This document shows positions 1 through 9,500 of a stretch of DNA of 20,975 bases, piece by piece (positions within the stretch are counted from its first letter, which is position 1; each line of letters starts with the position of its first letter). A program made the translations under genes and the position numbers. Source of the stretch: Elysia marginata. Lineage: Eukaryota; Mollusca; Gastropoda; Plakobranchidae. Under the pieces are notes generated by a model. That model searched no databases, was not told the DNA's origin, and worked only from the letters and a program-made list of their open reading frames with translations. The stretch is taken from assembly GCA_019649035.1 (NCBI GenBank), contig BMAT01008477.1, positions 299,162 through 320,136 on the forward strand. The letters run 5' to 3'.

Positions 1-1016
1 TGCAAGTAACATACACCTTGTTTTTTCTTGTCATAATCACAGATAACTTTTTCTTCTTTCATGAAATAATGTTGAGTAGTACTTATTTTGTCACACATTT
101 GATTGTTTTGTTGCAGTGGTGATTAGACAATGGGTATTCCTCATTATTCCATTACATTTCCTAAGCTATTGAAAACTAGGGTGACTTGTTCACAATTACC
201 GCATTCCTCATTTCTATCCGAGTAAAAAAGTCAACTTACTTTTCGAGACAGCAGTTGTTAAAATGTATTGAAGGCTGAATTTTCCAATGTTTTATTTCTT
301 CATTAAAGGCCTTTTACATCTCTATCTTATCGAAATAACATGTTTCAGTAACCTCGGTAAGTTAAGAAAGAATATTGCCATTTGCCCTTATATTTTGATA
401 CCATCACTTATTAAAGCATCTTAGTCTTACAAATTGAAACAAATTTAGCATTTTCTTCCGTTTGTTCGAGGCAACTACAGCAAAAAAGGCGTGCGAACTT
501 GACCTTACAATTCGTCTATTACGCAATTTAGAACGCCGTTGCTTCCTCGGTCAACAATAGGATATATGAAAAAGAAACAGTGCAATAAATTTAGATGCCT
601 CATATTAATTTAGACGCAATGCTTGAATAGCTCAGCAGGGGTTTGAAATTAATGACTTTGTTTATTGCTAAATCTTTTCCCACCGGAAAAATAGAATTCT
701 CTTTGTCTAGGCTCATGGAAAAAAAGTTTTTCGTGTCTTTCATTTTGTTTTGTTGTACATATTTTTTTCTGAAAATCTAAATCTGGCTTTCCTTATCTAA
801 CTCTTTGTGTGTGGGTAGGTGAATTTCTTATATCTCACCTCCCTCTCTGCGCATCTTTGTTCGTCGGTATCTATTTTTCATATTCCATTCACTTATTTCT
901 ATTCTTCTCTTACCATAGGCCGTAACTGATTATAATGTACATTACTTAAGCCTCTTTCTTTTTTAAACTTTTAAACCTCTCCACTCTAAAACGCATAAAC
1001 AGTAATTTTAAGTTAG
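1..1016. other. Non-coding AT-rich stretch
   Basis: No reading frame, RNA gene or mobile element could be supported here. The sequence is AT-rich with short T-runs and pyrimidine-rich patches, notably around 780-990. It looks like ordinary intergenic or intronic animal DNA. Confidence 0.6.
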
Positions 1017-1343
1017 TTATTTATCTCCTGGCATCATTATCATTCTATTCTTTCTACAAAGGCTCTTTCCTTCCATATCTTCATCTTTCTCTATCTCTAT
1101 CCAACTCATTTTTTCTTTTGTATTTTTGTTTAAGTTCGCTTGTTTGAAGAAAGCCTCACAAAACAAGACAACAAAGTAACGACGGGGCGTCCACCACAAT
1201 TTGAGATGGGGGACGATAACCATCTTCTCAGGATCCAGCGTGCAGCGGCAGTTTTGTATGAGATCCGTGCACAGCGTCAGACCAGGCGCAAGCTGTCGTA
1301 ACAAAAACCATGCATCTCTGTAAACGTCAGCGGCCGGCAGCAA
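1017..1343 (-). other. Unrecognised 108-codon open frame
   Basis: A minus-strand frame of 108 codons opens with ATG at 1343 and closes at 1017. I do not recognise the product. The first half is mixed and protein-like, with Trp, Cys and Pro residues and the stretch TPRRYFVVLFCEAF. The second half becomes Lys/Asp/Glu/Met-rich, as expected of random translation of pyrimidine-rich DNA. The part coding PRRYFVVLF is the segment that recurs at 2116-2146, where most differences leave the peptide unchanged. That raises the chance that at least this portion descends from a coding sequence, for instance a repeated exon or transposon piece. No splice structure or homologous domain is evident, so this is a candidate only. 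Confidence 0.2.
1161..1191 (-). repeat. Dispersed repeat, copy 1 (PRRYFVVLF)
   Basis: This 31-bp segment matches 2116-2146 at about 27 of 31 positions by eye, in the same orientation. Read on the minus strand it gives PRRYFVVLF against PRRYFVALF in the other copy; one difference is a Tyr codon change, one a Pro codon change and one swaps Val for Ala. Similarity fades on both sides, so the repeat boundaries are uncertain. Confidence 0.55.
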
Positions 1344-1723
1344 TCGATGAGCAGCTACTAGAATCTCACATTTATGCAGAAAATTTGGGTGTCTATAACG
1401 TTAGTGGTATCGCGTAACATAAAGAGTCAGACGCTAGAGGCATCGCGACCTAGCAGGTCTTTTCCTACAGAGTCAGTTGCATTGATTTGCCTACGTCAGT
1501 TAATGATGCCTCCATAATTGACTCACACATCAGTAAACTAATGATGCGCATCCGAGTTTGGTAGATGCAACAATAATTTGAGGGTTTACATAAAAGCATC
1601 ACTATAAGAGAGGACAACAAATTTTTTGGGTAATTTTGTCTCTTTTGTTTTGACTCATATTACTACCACTATACAACAATAAATTTTTAAAAATTCCAAA
1701 AGAGCGCGTCTGGTTAAAAGGTT
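1344..1723. other. Non-coding stretch
   Basis: I see no supported gene or element here. The sequence is mixed in composition and slightly less AT-rich than its surroundings up to about 1550, then AT-rich. Confidence 0.5.
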
Positions 1724-1738
1724 GGGGGGGGGGGGGGG
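1724..1738 (+). repeat. Poly-G homopolymer, 15 G
   Basis: An uninterrupted run of 15 G stands out in otherwise AT-rich DNA. Such runs can fold as intermolecular or single-tract G-quadruplexes, and they are also common sites of sequencing and assembly length error, so the exact length should not be trusted. Confidence 0.95.
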
Positions 1739-2046
1739 AGTGGGCAGTAAAGATCTAATCTATAAAAAAAATAGTAGTAAACATCAATTTATAAAGAAAT
1801 AAAGTTTGATTGAGATTACATTTTTTTTCAAAGAACCAGGCGCGCTTCGAAGGGTGAAAAAAACCCGTCCCATTTTCAACTGTATCATCTGAACTTTGAT
1901 TATAAAATAAAATATTGTCCTTTATTGTTGTGGTTATTCCGAGGATTCAAAAAGCGTGTCGCTTAAGAGTAAAATTTTTTTTTAGATCCACAAACATTCG
2001 CTCTGTTCGGTCAACAATTTTTATGAAATACACTGGATTAACTTTG

Positions 2047-2148
2047 TTATATTTTTTTCTCAATTCGATAAGTATTACTAACAGTGCGTTTAGCTATCCA
2101 TTTAAAGGAACATAGAAACAAGGCAACAAAATAACGACGTGGCTTCAT
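2047..2148 (-). other. Short ORF with hydrophobic N-terminus
   Basis: A 33-codon minus-strand frame starts at ATG 2148 with MKPRRYFVALFLCSF and ends at 2047. A basic start followed by a hydrophobic run is the layout of a signal peptide or anchor. Directly upstream on the minus strand, positions 2149-2158 read TTTTCCTCAG, a good splice-acceptor match, so the ATG may lie just inside an exon. The first ten codons coincide with the dispersed repeat shared with 1161-1191. After residue 20 the frame looks random. I do not recognise a family, and the shortness makes chance a serious alternative. Confidence 0.2.
2116..2146 (-). repeat. Dispersed repeat, copy 2 (PRRYFVALF)
   Basis: This is the second copy of the segment at 1161-1191, in the same orientation and about 955 bp away. 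The shared block codes PRRYFVALF on the minus strand. See the copy 1 entry for the comparison. Confidence 0.55.
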
Positions 2149-2217
2149 CTGAGGAAAATCATAGCCGCTGATTAGCAAGAAGGAAACACATCGAATCTAT
2201 TCTGAAAACGTTTTTAA

Positions 2218-2457
2218 ATGGGAGGTTTTGACATTATTTTCAAAGCCAACTATTTGAATTACTATCAATGCACTAGGACATTACTGAGGTCGGCAGATGA
2301 GATTGCAGCAATACGAAGTTGTCTAACAGAAAATGTAATCAATGTCTGTCAAACGCCCGTTTTCTATTTTGGGGCATGGGTGATGCCCGAGAAGATAAAT
2401 AAAAAAAGCATAACAGCTACACCAAGAGAAGAAACACATTTTTTAAAGTTATTTTAA
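2218..2457 (+). other. Weak 79-codon open frame
   Basis: A plus-strand frame of 79 codons with an ATG start has a moderately protein-like middle (LLRSADEIAAIRSCLTENV) and a low-complexity Lys-rich end. It lies on the same strand as, and about 170 bp before, the more convincing open segment at 2624-2935. It could be part of the same former gene, but there is no domain, no clear splice donor and no homology that I recognise. Chance is at least as likely. Confidence 0.12.
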
Positions 2458-2623
2458 AAAATCAAAGAAAGTATCATAAAATTAAACTTGTGCGTTCACG
2501 TGTCATTTTTAATATCTAGTTAATTTTGACCAATTGAAATCCCTACGAGCTTGAGTAAAATCTTTTGAAGTCAATAAACCCCTATGCAGAAACGTACAAA
2601 TGATTTGTCTCGTTATTGATTAG

Positions 2624-2935
2624 CCATATTCTCCTCATAAGCAATGTAAATATTGTCTTCTTGGACATTTAAACAAAACTGACATTAGTTGGGAAAGAAA
2701 GGGCCACACATACTTAGCACCACAGATTTACATAACTGGCAAGCAAAAATCAATTGGCGGACCAGGCTTTCCCATTCGGGTTCGAGATGAGCAGGAATCA
2801 GAGACGATATTTACACATGAGATTTTGTTTGGGGGCATAGAGCCAGTCTGGAGCACCAGCGCCGACTCTTTTGTGGAAAGGAATGACAGAAGAGGTCAGC
2901 TGAGTGTCGAGATCACGCTAAAGAATGCGCACTAG
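2624..2935 (+). pseudogene. Coding-like segment, unknown protein; exon or gene remnant
   Basis: A plus-strand frame stays open for 103 codons between stops at 2621-2623 and 2933-2935. It contains no Met at all, so it cannot be a complete gene and would have to be an internal or terminal exon or a remnant. The translation has natural-protein composition rather than AT-rich noise: it begins QCKYCLLGHLNKTDISWERK from 2642, with GGPGFPIRVRDEQESE in the middle and ADSFVERNDRRGQLSVEI near the end. A pyrimidine-rich stretch ending in AG at 2640-2641 could be a splice acceptor. The last 20 or so codons lie in a tandem duplication; the second copy preserves the peptide RNDRRGQLSVEI and runs on to a stop at about 3051 in a shifted frame. 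No known domain was recognised. A decayed transposon protein is the main alternative. Confidence 0.4.
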
Positions 2936-3011
2936 TTGTCTTTGTATAAAGGAATGACAGAAGAGGTCAGCTGAGTGTCGAGATCGCGATAAGGAATGCG
3001 CACCAGTTGTC
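2869..3011 (+). repeat. Tandem duplication, two units of about 71 bp
   Basis: Two adjacent units, roughly 2869-2940 and 2941-3011, share the core from AAAGGAATGACAGAAG to GAATGCGCAC with a spacing of 71 bp and only a few mismatches (for example ATCACGCTAAAG against ATCGCGATAAGG). Because 71 is not a multiple of three, the duplication shifts reading frame, which explains why the open frame ending at 2935 reappears in another frame in the second unit. Confidence 0.9.
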
Positions 3012-4103
3012 GAGTAGGGGCGACTGCTTGCAAATAAGTAAAACTTTGTAGTTCAAGGTTTACATTTTTGTGCGTTACATTTTGCATGTAACGGCTGCCA
3101 GTTTAATGAAGACCGATCATTGTATGAGTAGGCGTTTGCGTGTATTGTGTGTCTGTAATATTGTTCTGAATTTCCATAGAGAAAGCAGACCTGAAGGCCT
3201 ACATCAAGTAATCATAGTGTTGTGAGAAAGGAGAGGCCCTGAATATGGTTTGCGGTATTTGTTTAGAGAAAATGTCAAACTAATTGTGTCTTTAGGCAAT
3301 TGACATAGATTGCAAAGTTCAAAAACAAGCATAAAATTATTTGTAGGTATAACGGACAGTGACGAATTGAAAATGAATGTTCACACTCAGCAGTAAAAGG
3401 AAAGTGGGAAATTCGTACTCTCTATTACACGACTTGAGGTTTTGAAAGGTTACAAAGCGGTTCCTTTAATGAATTTGTTGATAAAATTAATAAGCAAACC
3501 TTCCTCAAAAGCAGCAGAGCAGGAAGTAATCGGTGTATTTCATAGTATTCGCACGCTGCGAGCGAACATTGACACCCCCAACATTTATTCTCGTGCAACT
3601 TTGATAGTTTAAGGGCAAGAGTCATGAGTTTGTAAAATCTGTTTTGCTATAATGTTAATAAAAGGCGAGTAGTGCCATCTTAAAGAATGAATAATTATTC
3701 AAAAAGGATTAACGGGCCAAAATTTTGAGTTGAAAAAGTAAAGTATTGATGTTTCCCAAACGTGTGCATTATGAAAATAATCCCCCGAGCGGTATCGACT
3801 TGACAAGTACAATAGCAGTTCAATTGTAGATAAACGCAGCGCAGTATAATGACCTATTGGCTAATTCACGAGGCATGGATTGGCTGAGTCACCTTTCATT
3901 GACACTCCAAGCCAAAGAACTGGTATCATTCGATCATGATCGTGACTTGTATACAATTCATTCTAATGTGGTTTCATAGGACGTTGAAGTATATGACACT
4001 CAATAAATAATTCTGAGATCAGTATAAGTAATGACTTAGTCTGTAAATGAAAAGGCTAGATCTTTTGTAAATATCCCATAAATTCCCACAATCAAGAGCA
4101 CTT
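3012..4103. other. Non-coding stretch
   Basis: No gene or mobile element could be supported. A minus-strand frame of 66 codons at 3425-3625 and a 49-codon plus-strand frame at about 3826-3976 look accidental. Composition is AT-rich without obvious tandem repeats. Confidence 0.5.
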
Positions 4104-4358
4104 TCAGTGATGTTCTCGTGTTACACTGTTATAGAGCTTGTCTAGTGAAAGTGTAGTGTTAACTGTTGACACGTCATTACCTGCTTGGATCAGATCACAC
4201 GCACTTACCCTGACCAATGGCCAGCTCATTGCCCTCTTCACCAAATCGGATAAGTTATGGCGGCCTACGCCTGGGAGACTGGCGCAGGAGTTACATGAAC
4301 ACTTTTCTACGGCATCATGAATGCAATAGCTCTTTAATACATAATGGGAACTACTCCA
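4104..4358 (-). other. GC-richer patch open on both strands
   Basis: This patch is clearly richer in G and C than its flanks. On the minus strand it is open for 84 codons between stops, reading in part CSCNSCASLPGVGRHNLSDL followed by VKRAMSWPL. On the plus strand a 60-codon frame with its own ATG spans 4138-4320 (IRSHALTLTNGQLIALF). Short blocks such as RHNLSDLVKRA faintly recall the C-terminal parts of some invertebrate retroelement proteins, but the match is too short to call. Either strand could be the true one, or neither. Confidence 0.2.
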
Positions 4359-4440
4359 TTACAATTAGAACTAGTTTAATTTGTGTTAAAGTTTGTTTTC
4401 TCTTACAAGAACAGACATCTTTTATCCCACCCTTCGAATT

Positions 4441-4450
4441 TCTCTCTCTT

Positions 4451-4503
<53 letters not shown>

Positions 4504-4514
4504 CTCTCGCTCTC
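4441..4514 (+). repeat. (CT)n microsatellite
   Basis: About 70 bp of nearly pure CT dinucleotide with a few TT interruptions, ending in CTTGCTCTCGCTCTC. The open frames crossing it translate as SLSLSL and are artefacts. The tract may be polymorphic in length and may adopt triplex (H-DNA) structure. Confidence 0.97.
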
Positions 4515-5948
4515 ATTTCTCTACTCAATTTGCCTTCCAATAACTCTTCGTTTTGATAACAAATTTTTTATTATGCTCATAAAAGACGTTTATATACCTA
4601 AATCTATTGACCCAAATGTTCTCACTCTGTTGGGAAAATCAATAAGTACTATTTAGGCAGTCCATAGGCACAGGATTTGCTTAACTTAAGATATTTGCCG
4701 ATTTTATCACGCCAGTTGTTTCACCCAAGAACATAGCTTAATCTTTCCTTGAATAATTGCAGCGATATATAAAAAGCCAAACACTGTTTTTGCAGAGATA
4801 TAAAACTGAGATGATACCAATCTAATCAATAAGTATTCCCTTCTCTACTTCAGCTCTGTCCCCCAAACACTGATAATGCTGCATCTGTAAATAATGACTT
4901 TAACGCATCTCGCTTCAGACAATAACACCACTAAGTGGACTCTTTTGTACGGTTGGTTTCGCCCCAACAGTTTTGCACACTCGCTTAATGACTCTCTGAT
5001 ATTGGCTAAAAAAAAAGTTAAAAACAATAATCCCTGTTGTTTTTTTTCTACACAACGGCAATGCGTGATTCACAGAGAAGATAATATATACACAGTTTTA
5101 TCAGGTCATTCTCACCGGGAATTTTGATTGATCTGAGGTAAAAATCAGTACATTATAGCTCTGATATTCAAGGCAGAAAAAGGAAAAAAAAAGCCGTGTT
5201 TGTATCGCGCCAGATGCATTACAGAAACTTTTGTAATTCAAACCATACTCTTCTATGTTTATAAACATTTATAATAAGCGCTTTGTTTATTTTCATGCTT
5301 ATTTTAGCGAAACTTGAACTCCACACAAACATAAAAATAACCTCAGAAGACGTTCAAGATCAAATATGGAATTTTTTTTTTAATCAACCACAGTAAAAGA
5401 GTTATATTTTTCGGAAACAACAAGAGTTAGAAAAGCTAATAATTTATATTGTGAAAGTAGATTTACAAAAAGAAAATATATAAAGCCGATGGGGATCATA
5501 TATAGAAAGCGAAACAGAAAGACAGGAAGATACAGGAACAAAGAAAAGAAGAGAAATGTTGCGATAAGTTTTACCTGTTTAAAGGAGAATAATGTTTGAA
5601 CATAAACAGTCACTTAATAGAGGAGGGGAGCGAGAAGGAGAAGGACATGTTATATACAAAGATGAAATCAAAATATGGGGGAAATTATAACAAAGGAAAG
5701 AGAAAAACAAATGCAGAAAATAAATAAACAAAACTTTCATGGAAACATACTTTTTAATCAACGATCAGTTTTTTTTATTTATATATTGTAACATTGTAAA
5801 ACAGTTCATTAAACAAAATATACAGGTGGAAATAACGTAATACCTGAAGGTGACACTGAATAGATAAAAATATTTTGCTGACCGGATCTACGCAAGTTCT
5901 GTCGTGAGTTCTATTGACGCAGACGGTGTTTGTCATTGCCGTTCAGTT
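4515..5948. other. Non-coding stretch with purine-rich patch
   Basis: Nothing gene-like was supported. Between about 5510 and 5710 the plus strand is strongly purine-rich (repeated GAAAG, AGAAAAGAAGAG-type words), which generates spurious open frames on the minus strand. Just before the minisatellite, 5880-5948 is less AT-rich and may belong to the same ancestral element. Confidence 0.5.
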
Positions 5949-6313
5949 GGTTGGCAAAATTATCTCGACACAAACCTGAGGTTGGCAAAACTATCTCGAC
6001 ACAAACCTGAGGTTGGAAAAACTATCTCGACACAAACCTGAGATTGACAAAAGTATCTCGACACAAACCTGAGGTTGGAAAAACTGTCTCGACACAAACC
6101 TGAGGTTGAAAAAACTATCTCGACACAAACGTGAGGTTGGCAAAACTATCTCAACACAAACTTGAGGTTGGCAAAACTACCTCGACACTAACCTGAGGTT
6201 CGCAAAACTATCTCGACACAAACCTGAGGTTGGAAACTCGACACAAACTTGAGGTTGGCAAAACTATCTCGACACAAACCTGAGGTTGGCAAAACTATCT
6301 CGACACAAACATG
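5949..6313 (+). repeat. Minisatellite, 12 copies of a 31-bp unit
   Basis: Head-to-tail units of 31 bp start at 5949, 5980, 6011, 6042, 6073, 6104, 6135, 6166, 6197, 6228, 6253 and 6284. Each reads roughly GGTTGGCAAAACTATCTCGA then CACAAACCTGA. The unit at 6228 is shortened to 25 bp by loss of 6 bp, and the last is incomplete. Units differ by one to four substitutions, and some variants, such as GGTTGGAAAAACT, recur in the central copies. There are no unique spacers, so this is not a CRISPR array. The unit length is not a multiple of three, so it is not a coding repeat. Each unit junction contains AACCT-G-AGGTT, an 11-bp interrupted palindrome, giving the array a regularly spaced dyad. Confidence 0.97.
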
Positions 6314-6744
6314 TGCTTTTTACTGCCTTTTCTCTTATCCTCATCCGTCTCCTTCCCCTGTTCTTTTCCTCCTTCTTTACTTGGTGTTCATTGGTTTACC
6401 TGGGACAACTCACTCATTTTCTCTCTTTTACATACATCCCTTTTTCCTTTTCAAGGTTATTTTAACCAACGAAATTTATTACAAATCGAAGTTAAAAAAA
6501 GCAGTGTTGCGTTGAAACGTTTATAACTATATGGGTGTTTCTCTCCATGCAGATTTCAAACACCATCTGGTACCCAAACATGCTTACATCACTTTATTTT
6601 TTTAGTAATAAGGGTTTGACGTCTTTGTTGTACTTATATAGAGGTAATCACGCAAGTATCTGTTGAGTGGTGTATCTTAATGGGTAAAAGATCAATAAAT
6701 AAATAAACCAGAAAAGCCCATTTCATAATTGTTTTCTTTTAACA
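6314..6744. other. Non-coding, pyrimidine-rich then AT-rich
   Basis: The stretch after the minisatellite is pyrimidine-rich to about 6460 and then AT-rich up to the 3' end of the minus-strand LINE. The open frames starting at 6249 and 6311 are by-products of the minisatellite edge and the T/C-rich DNA. Confidence 0.5.
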
Positions 6745-6790
6745 TGAGATAAGATAAGATTAATTTTATTTATCCCACAGGAAAAGTATT
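6745..6790 (-). repeat. LINE 3' end with (ATCTT)n tail
   Basis: On the minus strand the sequence reads CCTGTGGGATAAATAAAATT and then ATCTTATCTTATCTC. An AATAAA lies at 6765-6770, and the short tandem repeat beyond it is the usual 3' terminus of L2/CR1-type LINEs, which end in short repeats rather than a long poly-A. It fixes the orientation and 3' boundary of the element. Confidence 0.8.
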
Positions 6791-6875
6791 TTCGCAGCGG
6801 CATGTCATATAATGCATATTTAACAGTAAAACATAGCGATAATAATTTAAAAATTCACAGACATACACATTAACC

Positions 6876-6935
6876 CTTTCTTTCTCTCTCTTCCTTTATC
6901 TCTCTCTCTCTCTCTCTCTCTGTGTGTCTCTCTCA
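6876..6935 (+). repeat. (CT)n microsatellite inside LINE 3' region
   Basis: About 60 bp of CT dinucleotide with TTTC, TTCC and GTGTGT interruptions. It lies within the 3' untranslated part of the minus-strand LINE, so it expanded after insertion or was present in the source copy. Confidence 0.95.
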
Positions 6936-7210
6936 TCCATTAAGTTAACCAAATTCATGCACAAAGACGAGTTACATAAATTCATACAAGTTTGCTCTAG
7001 AAAGTGTTCTTTTGAGGCGATGGTATAAACTCAAAGAAAGATAGCGACACCAGATTGATTTTTACGAACTGCCCTTGTTAAAGGTACGGATTGATGATGG
7101 CAGAAAATAAAGACGATATGTATCTTTATTTATTTGTTTCTAGGGACAACAGCCTTTTCCTGTACCTTCCAAAGATAATAGTTTTCGTTTTTTATGTTGA
7201 AGTTTTTTTT

Positions 7211-8451
7211 TTACTTTAGTTTTTCTAAAGTTGATCCACACATATTATTCCCTACTAAGTCATTTTTCGGACTTTCTTGATAAGCCTGTCTGTTGACTTT
7301 CTCATGCTGTCTACAGTTTCCACACCAGGTTTTTAGGCAAAGAAACACAAGAAAATCTGATGATGCTTCATAAAACAGATTGACAATGGTCTTGTCGATG
7401 TTAAAGTAGTTCAGCTGTCTCATGAAGTAAATTATTTTGCTAACTTTTCTGAAGACGTTTGTGCGCGCCTTTCTAATTTTGATCCTATGTGCACGCTGAG
7501 GTACCTGTAAGTATCAACGACTTCCACCTCGTCATTCTCAAATACAACAGGCTTATACATTAATCTTTTGTGCCTGAAATCAGTTATAAGTTATTTGGTG
7601 ATTTTTACATTTAGGCAGAAAAAGTTATATTAGCACCAATCGACAAGTTAGGAAATAGTTGTTAAGTGATTTCCTTCATTATCATTCAAGATCATTCCCT
7701 GAATAGATGTCATCAGCAAACTTTATAAGTGACACATAAGGAACTTGACTTTTTCATTCAGTTGTATAGATAGTGAAGAGAACTGAAGACAGCACGCATC
7801 CAATAGGTGCGCTTGTGTTAGTAAATACATTTTGCGGGTTCTTACCGGTAACCACCTGTTTCCGATCATTATATTGTTGTCATTGAATGAGAAAGTCCAT
7901 AACCCACAGAATAATGGTTTGTTCTTCATTTTCAAGTTTAATAGTTTTCTATCAAGTTGAATCAGGTTAGATTGTATAGAACGCACTAGAAAAATCCACA
8001 AAGTTTGAACATAGCTATTTATAAAAACCAATATGACGATATACATTGTCGGGAAAGAATAGGATTGCATCTCCTAGGCCTTTATTAGCTTGATAAGCAA
8101 ACTGTTGAGAATAGTCATCTCGTTTTGTTTGTTTGGTTTTTTTTTTGGAAGAAGTAAATTTTTGCCATAATATTTTTTTCCAAACATTTCATGGTACTAA
8201 AGTAAATGGATTTGGTCTAAATCATTGCATTCTCTCACAGGCTTTTTTGTGACAGGTGTTAATTTATACTTTTTCCACACACATGGCACATAATGGTTTT
8301 CAAAAGGCTTGTTATAGAGCGTCACAAACCCACCTAAGAGTTCATGACGACAAAGTTTTAAAACTTTGAACGATTTGTTGTCAGAACTACTGGCTTTGTT
8401 GACTTTCAGACCAGAGAAAACACCTCGTGCGTCGCTTTCTTGGGTGTGCAA
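7211..8451 (-). pseudogene. LINE reverse transcriptase domain, broken
   Basis: The reverse-transcriptase part of the LINE. It opens with GLKVNKASSSDNKSFKVLK at about 8360-8420, followed by the segment ending VTKKPVRE, where the family has VPKKP. Then come QFAYQANKGLGDAIL, motif A with its Asp in FVDFSSAF, motif B APIGCVLSSVLF (Gln replaced by Ile), and motif C FADD with both catalytic Asp residues kept. The thumb region reads VVDTYRYLSVHIGSKLE and NYFNIDKTIVNLFYE. The segments lie in at least three frames, so multiple frameshifts plus stops have accumulated. Confidence 0.88.
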
Positions 8452-8889
8452 CCCAAGATGTTTTCAATACTTTTCTAGGTCGTGCGTACGTTGTTTGAGG
8501 TAAAGTTTTGTATGAGCTTTTGTTTATACTATATTTGGCATTTTTTATAGGACTTATGATTTTTATTTTCTATCGGACTCCTCTTGATTTTTGGACTAAA
8601 AGGCCTTCCTTTTCTCATTTAGCAGTGCATATGGTTCTTTTGACACCAAGGGTTTGTTATTAGGACATTTCACTTCTTTTTGCTCTGTTACAGTGTCTAC
8701 ACAGAAATTGATGTAAGATGACACAGTGTCTACTAAATCATTAATGTTGTCACAGGCATTTATAAAAACAGACCAACCAGTACTTGCAAAACATCTTTTG
8801 AAACTTTAAAAACTCATTTTCATCCCAAATGGTTACACATTTTCTCACTTATAGTGTCTTTGGCTTGGCTTTTTACGTAGGTAAGAGAC

Positions 8890-9500
8890 ACCAAGTAATG
8901 ATCTGAATTCTCCAGTTTTGGAAGCTTTATAGACTCTCGGAACGTTTTTGTAGCCAAGGTCTAGAGTTTCATTCCCTCTTGTTGACAAGTTCACCTAATT
9001 ATTGTTTTTAACTGAGGAGATAGTTGAAGTCCCTGGTACCGGTAACAGCTAAAACTCCATCAGATGATTAGTTATGTTGCTCATCAACATGGTTGGTGAC
9101 TGTTGACATGGCAGCGATGGTTTTGGCTATGGGAGGCACGTATACTACGTTGACAGTGACCTTGTTAAATTCTCTGGATAGAAAGAATGGTCTTAGAATG
9201 AGTCAGCGTCTCAAGGTCCTGTGCGCGTAATTGCTGTTTCACAAGCACGATGTAAGGATGACACCACTTCCCATTAACGTGGAGGCAGGTTCGACCCCCG
9301 CGGGACTTATTCGATGCTTTTTTCCTGTCTGATCGTTTTAGGCAGAAGTTATGTATGTCTAAGCTCCTAATTGAAGCAGACTCCTAGAACCAGGTCTCAC
9401 TAAAACCCAGCAGTGATGCACAACGGTATTCATCGAGACAGTTTGTGGACGCTTTTAGTTCTTCTATCTTGTTATTAAGAGACCGTGCATTGCCTATTAC
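8890..9500 (-). pseudogene. LINE APE-type endonuclease domain, broken
   Basis: The endonuclease part of the LINE. In intact elements it nicks target DNA to prime reverse transcription. Visible pieces are NARSLNNKIEELK at the start, FSETW (the family has a TETW-type motif with the catalytic Glu), RPFFLSREFNKVTVNVVYVPP at about 9115-9190, DFN, and SDHYLVSL at the end with the catalytic His. The Gly of GDFN is replaced by Arg, and at least two in-frame stops and frame changes interrupt the domain. Spacing between motifs is close to the family norm, so decay was mostly by point changes and small indels. Confidence 0.85.

Noticed and set aside
2778-2792. GGGTTCGAGATG resembling the B box of a tRNA-derived SINE
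   Set aside because: The match breaks down after GGTTCGA, no A box lies at the right distance, and the bases fit the open frame at 2624-2935.
3826-3976. Short open stretch containing GMDWLS, a peptide seen in some LTR-element proteases
   Set aside because: A six-residue match in a frame of under 50 codons with no neighbouring LTR, primer site or polymerase motif; chance is the better explanation.
4217-4656. Open frames crossing the CT microsatellite
   Set aside because: The Ser-Leu repeats come from the microsatellite; the frames have no recognisable domain outside it.
5949-6313. CRISPR-like regular repeats
   Set aside because: Units are directly adjacent with no unique spacers, they vary in sequence, and the surrounding DNA is eukaryotic. 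It is a minisatellite.
9288-9302. GGTTCGACCCCCGCGG resembling a tRNA T-arm (B box)
   Set aside because: No tRNA fold or A box surrounds it, and the bases lie inside the LINE endonuclease, where they fit the conserved Gly-rich GGR-type coding region.
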